A stretch of 64,000 nucleotides of DNA from Oscillospiraceae bacterium. Lineage in GTDB: Bacteria > Bacillota > Clostridia > Oscillospirales > CAG-272. The stretch covers positions 1-64,000 of the forward strand of contig SVSI01000011.1 in the NCBI GenBank assembly GCA_015064385.1. The letters run 5' to 3'. Each line of letters begins with the position of its first letter. Position 1 is the stretch's first letter. The notes below the pieces were generated by a model. That model had not been told where the DNA came from and ran no database searches. It saw only the letters and a program-made list of their open reading frames with translations. Position numbers and translations under genes: made by a program. This document shows, piece by piece, positions 60,287 to 64,000 of the stretch.

Positions 60287-60395
60287 AGAGGGGAGTGAAA
60301 ACGGGGTAAAAAGCCCCTGAAGGTCCCCTGAGACCAAAAGTCCCCCGATAAGCCAAAAATACCGTAGGTTCAAATGACCTACGGTATTTTTATTA
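60287..60395 (+). ncRNA. Possible small structured RNA
   Basis: Downstream of TATAAT (60281-60286) lie nested stems: AGGGGA with TCCCCT and, inside, GGGG with CCCC, then a G/C-rich tail and a strong terminator (60355-60394). The -35 is weak, so promoter activity is uncertain. No start codon with an RBS leads an open frame here. Confidence 0.35.
60355..60394. terminator. Bidirectional terminator
   Basis: AAAAATACCGTAGGT, 7-base loop, ACCTACGGTATTTTT. Ends the minus-strand isomerase gene and any plus-strand transcript of the DnaA-box region. Confidence 0.92.
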
Positions 60396-60403
60396 AAAAG
60401 TAT

Positions 60404-61267
60404 TTAATTTTCGGAAATTATTTTTCTGAGATAGCTTGCAGCCGTTGCGATATCCTTTGCGGGATCCGATCCTACCTCACGCTCAATCGTAAGATAACCT
60501 TTGTATCCGATTTCTTCGTACGCTTTAAGCAGTCCTACAAAATCTACCTTTCCTGTACCGAGCGCAACCTCCATAAACGATCTTCCTTTGGGTGCGTTCG
60601 GATCCTCTACGATGTGCGGTACTACACGGTAGATTATCTCGGGATCTCTGTAAAACAAATGGACGCCGTCCTTTGCGTGCGTATGTACAATATAATCCTT
60701 TAATGTATAAACGCCTTTAACAGGATCTGAATTCGTTACCATAACGAGGTTTGCAGGATCGTAGTTTACTGCCACGCCTTTTGAGGACAGCGAGTCAAGA
60801 AAGCCCTTGAGGATCTCAGGCGTTTCGGGACCGGTCTCAACGGCGAAATGAGCGTCCATCGAGTCTGCAAATTCGGCGAGCTCGAAGCAAGCTTGCTGCA
60901 TTATTTTGTATCTCTCGTGCGACGGATCGCTCGGTACGACGCCTATATGAGTCGTAACTATATCAGTACCAAGCTCCTTGGCGGTCTCCATAATACGTTT
61001 GGAGGTTTCAATAAGCTCGGGGTTTATTTCGGGATTTCCGAAGCCGCGTCCGAGATCTCCGCATATCGCAGAAACTTTGAGTCCGTTGTCACCGAGGTGC
61101 TTTTTGACCTCTGAAATCTTCGCAGAGTTCATATTTTCGGGTGCGAGCTCACCTCTGGAGGCATACATCTGAACTCCGTTTGCACCGCATTCTGCGGCCT
61201 TTTTTATCGCTTCAGCGACCGTTGTTCTGAAAGAATCTGTAATGATTCCTATTGGGAAATTATACAT
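60404..61267 (-). CDS. Sugar phosphate isomerase/epimerase family protein (xylose isomerase-like TIM barrel)
   Basis: 287 residues: FPIGIITDSFRTTVAEAIKKAAECGANGVQMYA, VSAICGDLGRGFGNPE, TDIVTTHIGVVP, FAVETGPETPE with metal Glu, VNYDPANLVMV with metal Asp, YIVHTHAKDGVHLF with His, and GYLTIEREVG. Metal-dependent aldose-ketose isomerase or epimerase of unknown sugar (IolE/hydroxypyruvate-isomerase-like). RBS GAGAGGA. It follows the fol genes by 48 bases. Confidence 0.9.
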   Translation of the reverse strand: MYNFPIGIITDSFRTTVAEAIKKAAECGANGVQMYASRGELAPENMNSAKISEVKKHLGDNGLKVSAICGDLGRGFGNPEINPELIETSKRIMETAKELGTDIVTTHIGVVPSDPSHERYKIMQQACFELAEFADSMDAHFAVETGPETPEILKGFLDSLSSKGVAVNYDPANLVMVTNSDPVKGVYTLKDYIVHTHAKDGVHLFYRDPEIIYRVVPHIVEDPNAPKGRSFMEVALGTGKVDFVGLLKAYEEIGYKGYLTIEREVGSDPAKDIATAASYLRKIISEN

Positions 61268-61315
61268 TTTCGTATATCCTCTCTTTTTTTGTTTTTTACG
61301 TTAAATTCCTCTTTT

Positions 61316-61690
61316 TTAATATATTAAAGAAGAATTCGTTTGATTTTTTTCGAGATAATCTGCCATAAAACGCTCGTATTCGAAGATCTGTTTGGCACAG
61401 ATAAGTGTTTCTTTCGGCGTTTTCGGTGAATTTATAACGGTATAGAGTGCGTGTAGCTCAAGTCTGCTGTCAAATATCGCAAATGCGGCAAGTACTCTGT
61501 GTCTGAAAACGTCGGGCTTCATACTCTCCGGGCATTTATCAAATACGAAGTGATTTTTCTGTTTGAATGCGTAGTAATGCTCAACGAAAAAGCGCTTTCC
61601 TATCTTATTAAGCTGTGCCTCGAGATACTCGAATTCAACGTCGGAAAGCGGACGAAGATCCCCGTATTTATACGGTGCATATACGCTCAT
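61316..61690 (-). CDS. Conserved-looking hypothetical protein coupled to folC
   Basis: 124 residues, soluble, helical, rich in Phe, Tyr and His (FFVEHYYAFKQKNHFVFDK, LAAFAIFDSRLELHALYTVI). No membrane segment, signal peptide or metal motif I recognise. Its ATG overlaps the folC stop by four bases (ATGA), so it is translationally coupled and likely linked to folate use, though this is only inference. Family not recognised. Confidence 0.65.
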   Translation of the reverse strand: MSVYAPYKYGDLRPLSDVEFEYLEAQLNKIGKRFFVEHYYAFKQKNHFVFDKCPESMKPDVFRHRVLAAFAIFDSRLELHALYTVINSPKTPKETLICAKQIFEYERFMADYLEKNQTNSSLIY

Positions 61691-62988
61691 AATACATCAC
61701 TTTTAGCCGAAGCTACCGCTTTTTTTACGTCCGAATAGGTATATAGCGATCCGAGAACGAAAACGGGAAGTCCGCACTCTCGCGCGTGCTTTAATGCCGT
61801 ACTGACGGCATTTTTTATACTATTGCAAGCTTGAGAATCAACCGACAGATCACGGTAGATATCAGAGAGCGCATCAGACGGCAGCGCCCGTGGATTATCG
61901 GGAGTTATCGTATATACGTGTTTGGCAACCGAGGATATCATCTTCGACATAGTCATATAGTCCTTATCGGCAAGCACACCGGTTACTACGATAACTTTTT
62001 TATCTCCGAAATATTTTTTAATGCTTTTTACAGTTTCACTTACGCCTTGAGGATTATGAGAACCGTCGAAGAACACGGTCGGATCGTCGCAGATCTTTTC
62101 AAAGCGCGCCTTCCATTTGCTTTGTAAAAGTCCGGTCTTGATGGCTTTTTCGCTTATGGAATATCCGATATGATTAAGCAGATCAACGGCTTCAAGGACG
62201 TTTGCGGCGTTAAATATCTGATAGCTTCCGAGAAGCGGAATTCTGACGTTTTTGTAGCTCTTATAATCAAATTCGGTGCCGTCAAGCGACTGTGAGTGAA
62301 TTTTTACGGCGGACGGATCGGTGAAAAAGATCTCCGAAGAATTTGAAAGAGCAGTGTCTGATATTACCTTTTTGACAGCTTCTTTGTGCTCGGGCGCGGT
62401 AGCACATCCGAGCAGTACTCCTCTTCCCTGCTTTATTATTCCCGCCTTTTCGAGCGCGATCTCCTCAACCGTGTCACCAAGGATCGCCGTATGATCGAGC
62501 GCAATACCCGTTATTACCGAAATTACGGAATTTTTTATAACATTTGTGGCATCAAGACGACCGCCAAGACCAACCTCGAGGACGACTATATCACAGTTGT
62601 TTTGCTTAAAATACAGCATTGCAAGTGCACTTATAAGCTCAAATTCTGTGGGCGGATCGTCCATTTTATCGGCTATAATACTTACTTTGTACGTAAGCTC
62701 GGCAAGCTCGTCGTTTGATATTTCCTGCCCGTTTATCATCATTCTTTCGTTAAAGCTTTCTATGTACGGAGAGGTAAAAAGTCCCGTTTTGAGCCCCGAT
62801 GCGGTGAGCACCGAGGAAAGCATAGAGCAAAACGAGCCCTTGCCGTTGGTTCCTCCAACGTGAATGAATTTCAGAGAGTCTTGCGGATTTCCGAGCTTTT
62901 CAAGCAGTTCGGAGACTCTTGAGAGTCCGGGGCGGCTTCCGCGCCAGTCTATTGAATGTATATATTCAAGTGCCTTTGTATAATCCAT
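61687..62988 (-). CDS. folC: Folylpolyglutamate synthase / dihydrofolate synthase
   Basis: 433-residue Mur-ligase-type enzyme that adds glutamates to folates and so traps them in the cell. ATP loop FIHVGGTNGKGSFCSML, then GLFTSPYIESFNERMMINGQ, VLEVGLGGRLDATNV, ITGIALDHTAILGDTVEEIA and FDGSHNPQGV. RBS GAGGAA. Lies 13 bases after folT under the same riboswitch. Confidence 0.96.
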   Translation of the reverse strand: MDYTKALEYIHSIDWRGSRPGLSRVSELLEKLGNPQDSLKFIHVGGTNGKGSFCSMLSSVLTASGLKTGLFTSPYIESFNERMMINGQEISNDELAELTYKVSIIADKMDDPPTEFELISALAMLYFKQNNCDIVVLEVGLGGRLDATNVIKNSVISVITGIALDHTAILGDTVEEIALEKAGIIKQGRGVLLGCATAPEHKEAVKKVISDTALSNSSEIFFTDPSAVKIHSQSLDGTEFDYKSYKNVRIPLLGSYQIFNAANVLEAVDLLNHIGYSISEKAIKTGLLQSKWKARFEKICDDPTVFFDGSHNPQGVSETVKSIKKYFGDKKVIVVTGVLADKDYMTMSKMISSVAKHVYTITPDNPRALPSDALSDIYRDLSVDSQACNSIKNAVSTALKHARECGLPVFVLGSLYTYSDVKKAVASAKSDVL

Positions 62989-63001
62989 TTTTCCTCGCGG
63001 T

Positions 63002-63544
63002 TCAGTCGTGCCTTTTGTTAAAAAGTGCGACTAGAGAATCGTTCTTCATTATAAGATATATGATCGCGCTTTCGCACACCGAGATCAAAAGATAGGTGGG
63101 TATTCTTAAGAGCAAAACGGGTATTTCGTACCTCCAGAAGAGCCAAAGTCCGAAGCTTTTTATCAGAACGCTTCCGATAAAATGTGCGGTGGCTACGGTG
63201 AAAATTACACGAAACGACAGTCTTTTCTTGGAAAAGCATTTTGAGATTATGCCCGATATTACACCTATCAAAACAGCACCGAGCGTTATTATCGGATTAA
63301 GTGCAGGATTAGGAGAGGTGATACAGCTTACGATATCCGAAACCGCGGCAACGACAGCGCCCGCTACCGGTCCGTAAAATACTCCGGAGAGTATTATAGG
63401 GATATTTTCGAAAGTCAAGCGAATGGGACCGAACGTGAGATAGGTCTTACATATCCAGCCGATAGCTACGCTGAGTGCCGTCATAAGACCGAGCGTTGCT
63501 ATCATTTTGGTAGTGGTAAGGCGATTTTGCGTATTTTTTTGCAT
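63002..63544 (-). CDS. folT: Folate ECF transporter S component
   Basis: 180 residues, six hydrophobic segments. Substrate-binding subunit of an energy-coupling-factor importer: TTTKMIATLGLMTALSVAIGWICKTYL, FGPIRLTFENIPIILSGVFYGPVAGAVVAAVSDIVSC, and NPIITLGAVLIGVISGII. Its folate role is supported by the THF riboswitch upstream and by folC downstream. ATG 63544 has AAAGGAGG 6 bases upstream. Confidence 0.92.
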   Translation of the reverse strand: MQKNTQNRLTTTKMIATLGLMTALSVAIGWICKTYLTFGPIRLTFENIPIILSGVFYGPVAGAVVAAVSDIVSCITSPNPALNPIITLGAVLIGVISGIISKCFSKKRLSFRVIFTVATAHFIGSVLIKSFGLWLFWRYEIPVLLLRIPTYLLISVCESAIIYLIMKNDSLVALFNKRHD

Positions 63545-63550
63545 AAAAAC

Positions 63551-63585
63551 CTCCTTTACCGCTTGATGTTTGTACAGTAAAGGAG
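63551..63585 (-). promoter_or_regulatory. RBS-sequestering hairpin of folT
   Basis: On the minus strand CTCCTTTAC pairs with GTAAAGGAG, whose end is the folT Shine-Dalgarno; T5 follows directly, so it could also terminate transcription. It is the expression platform of the THF riboswitch upstream. Confidence 0.75.
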
Positions 63586-63646
63586 ATCATAAATATAATT
63601 TAATCTTCTTGTACGGAAAATATATTCCGTGCATATTCTGTGCAAT

Positions 63647-63760
63647 TTGGAAGCGGGATGCAGAGCCCGAACCGCAAACCGGCTTTAGTGGCACGGTTTT
63701 TCGTTCTCCCGACAACTCCCTGTTCGGGGGACACTTAACGAACAAGCTCTTACTCTTCAA
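63647..63760 (-). promoter_or_regulatory. THF (tetrahydrofolate) riboswitch
   Basis: On the minus strand the conserved pieces follow in order: GAGTAAGAG, TTCGTTAAGTGT, GGGAGTTG, GAACGAAAAACCGTGCC, GGTTTGCGG and GCTCTGCATCCCGCTTCC, closed by TTGAAG/CTTCCAA. These match the THF-I riboswitch core. It lies between a promoter and folT, with a hairpin over the folT RBS. Confidence 0.88.
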
Positions 63761-63765
63761 GGGGT

Positions 63766-63793
63766 ATTATATCACAGAACGCGAAAAAGTCAA
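63766..63793 (-). promoter_or_regulatory. Promoter for the folT-folC operon
   Basis: Minus strand TTGACT (63793-63788), 16 bases, TATAAT (63771-63766), a few bases before the riboswitch. Confidence 0.8.
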
Positions 63794-63800
63794 TATATTT

Positions 63801-64000
63801 TTAGATTTTGCTCTCGTTTTCGTCGATAATTTTACATCCGCGGAAATAGTAGGAAAGAACGTCCGTGCAGTAAAATCCGTTTTCCACCATCTTCTCCGCG
63901 CCTGCGAGACTGAGTCCCAGACCGTGTCCGACTCCGTACGTTCTTATAACTATTCCGCCGTACGCCTCCTCGATCTCAAAGAAGTCGGATCTTAAATCAA
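63801..64000 (-). CDS. SpoIID/LytB-domain protein, C-terminal part (runs off the window)
   Basis: Only the last 65 codons are in the window, open to the right edge. They read YGVGHGLGLSLAGAEKMVENG and CTDVLSYYFRGCKI, the C-terminal pattern of SpoIID-type peptidoglycan glycosidases (G-x-GHG-x-G-x-S, GA, ILxxYYxG). In SpoIID the motif is usually followed by Gln; here it is LSLAGA. It suggests a sporulation or wall-remodelling protein. Confidence 0.8.
   Translation of the reverse strand, partial: DLRSDFFEIEEAYGGIVIRTYGVGHGLGLSLAGAEKMVENGFYCTDVLSYYFRGCKIIDENESKI

Noticed and set aside
63647-63760. Cobalamin riboswitch, suggested by GCCACT
   Set aside because: The order GTTAAGTG, GGGAGTTG, ACGAAAAACCGTGCC, TGCATCCCGC fits the THF riboswitch, and the downstream genes are folT and folC.

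Overview
The window looks like a chromosome segment of an uncultured, probably gut-dwelling, Firmicute of class Clostridia. Reasons: intrinsic terminators (hairpin plus T-run) and TTGACA-17-TATAAT promoters throughout; the Firmicute L21-Prp-L27 operon with an N-terminally extended L27; a THF riboswitch in front of folT-folC; a SpoIID-like C-terminus at the right edge; tRNA genes without an encoded CCA; and anaerobic redox genes (NfnAB, indolepyruvate:ferredoxin oxidoreductase, FeoAB). I see no phage, transposase, plasmid or CRISPR genes.

Layout. 1-7.7 kb: a nested palindrome array, gpmI (minus), nfnA-nfnB, a ZIP transporter, a secreted LamG-metallophosphoesterase and TspO. 7.7-15.9 kb: tRNA-His, a split transketolase and four sialidase-fold proteins, alternately cytoplasmic and lipoprotein, that I read as GH93-like exo-arabinanases. 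15.9-20.2 kb: iorAB with a small partner gene, an amidohydrolase, yerC, tRNA-Arg(CCG) and a decayed repeat. 20.2-36.5 kb (minus): DUF1593 protein, folD, lgt, an M16 peptidase pair, a 2356-residue GT84-GH94 glucan synthase, comEC and HU. 36.7-42 kb: CDF transporter, flavoprotein, tRNA-Arg(ACG) with a second copy of the repeat, a leucine-rich-repeat membrane protein, an HD phosphohydrolase and a QueH-Nudix fusion. 42-49.2 kb: a divergent AraC regulator, GH51 arabinofuranosidase, a fifth GH93-like lipoprotein, an EamA transporter, a D-2-hydroxyacid dehydrogenase and a second ZIP. 49.3-60 kb: rplU-prp-rpmA, argH, a FAD oxidoreductase with a PocR/AraC regulator, pdxY with a shortened MocR regulator, feoA-feoB-Cys-rich protein and ribokinase. 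60-60.4 kb: a gene-free block with a NrdR-box-like palindrome, five DnaA-box-like sites, an AT-rich 12-bp-arm palindrome and a GC-rich hairpin region ending in a terminator. 60.4-64 kb (minus): sugar isomerase-like protein, unknown protein, folC, folT, THF riboswitch and SpoIID end.

How the parts may work together. Extracellular GH93-like lipoproteins, cytoplasmic GH93-like enzymes, GH51 and split transketolase form a plausible arabinan-to-pentose-phosphate route. The AraC gene beside GH51 is the likely switch. The most unusual region is the replication-like block at 60.09-60.40 kb. It has the parts of a DnaA-dependent origin or DnaA-titration site but lies far from any dnaA gene in view.
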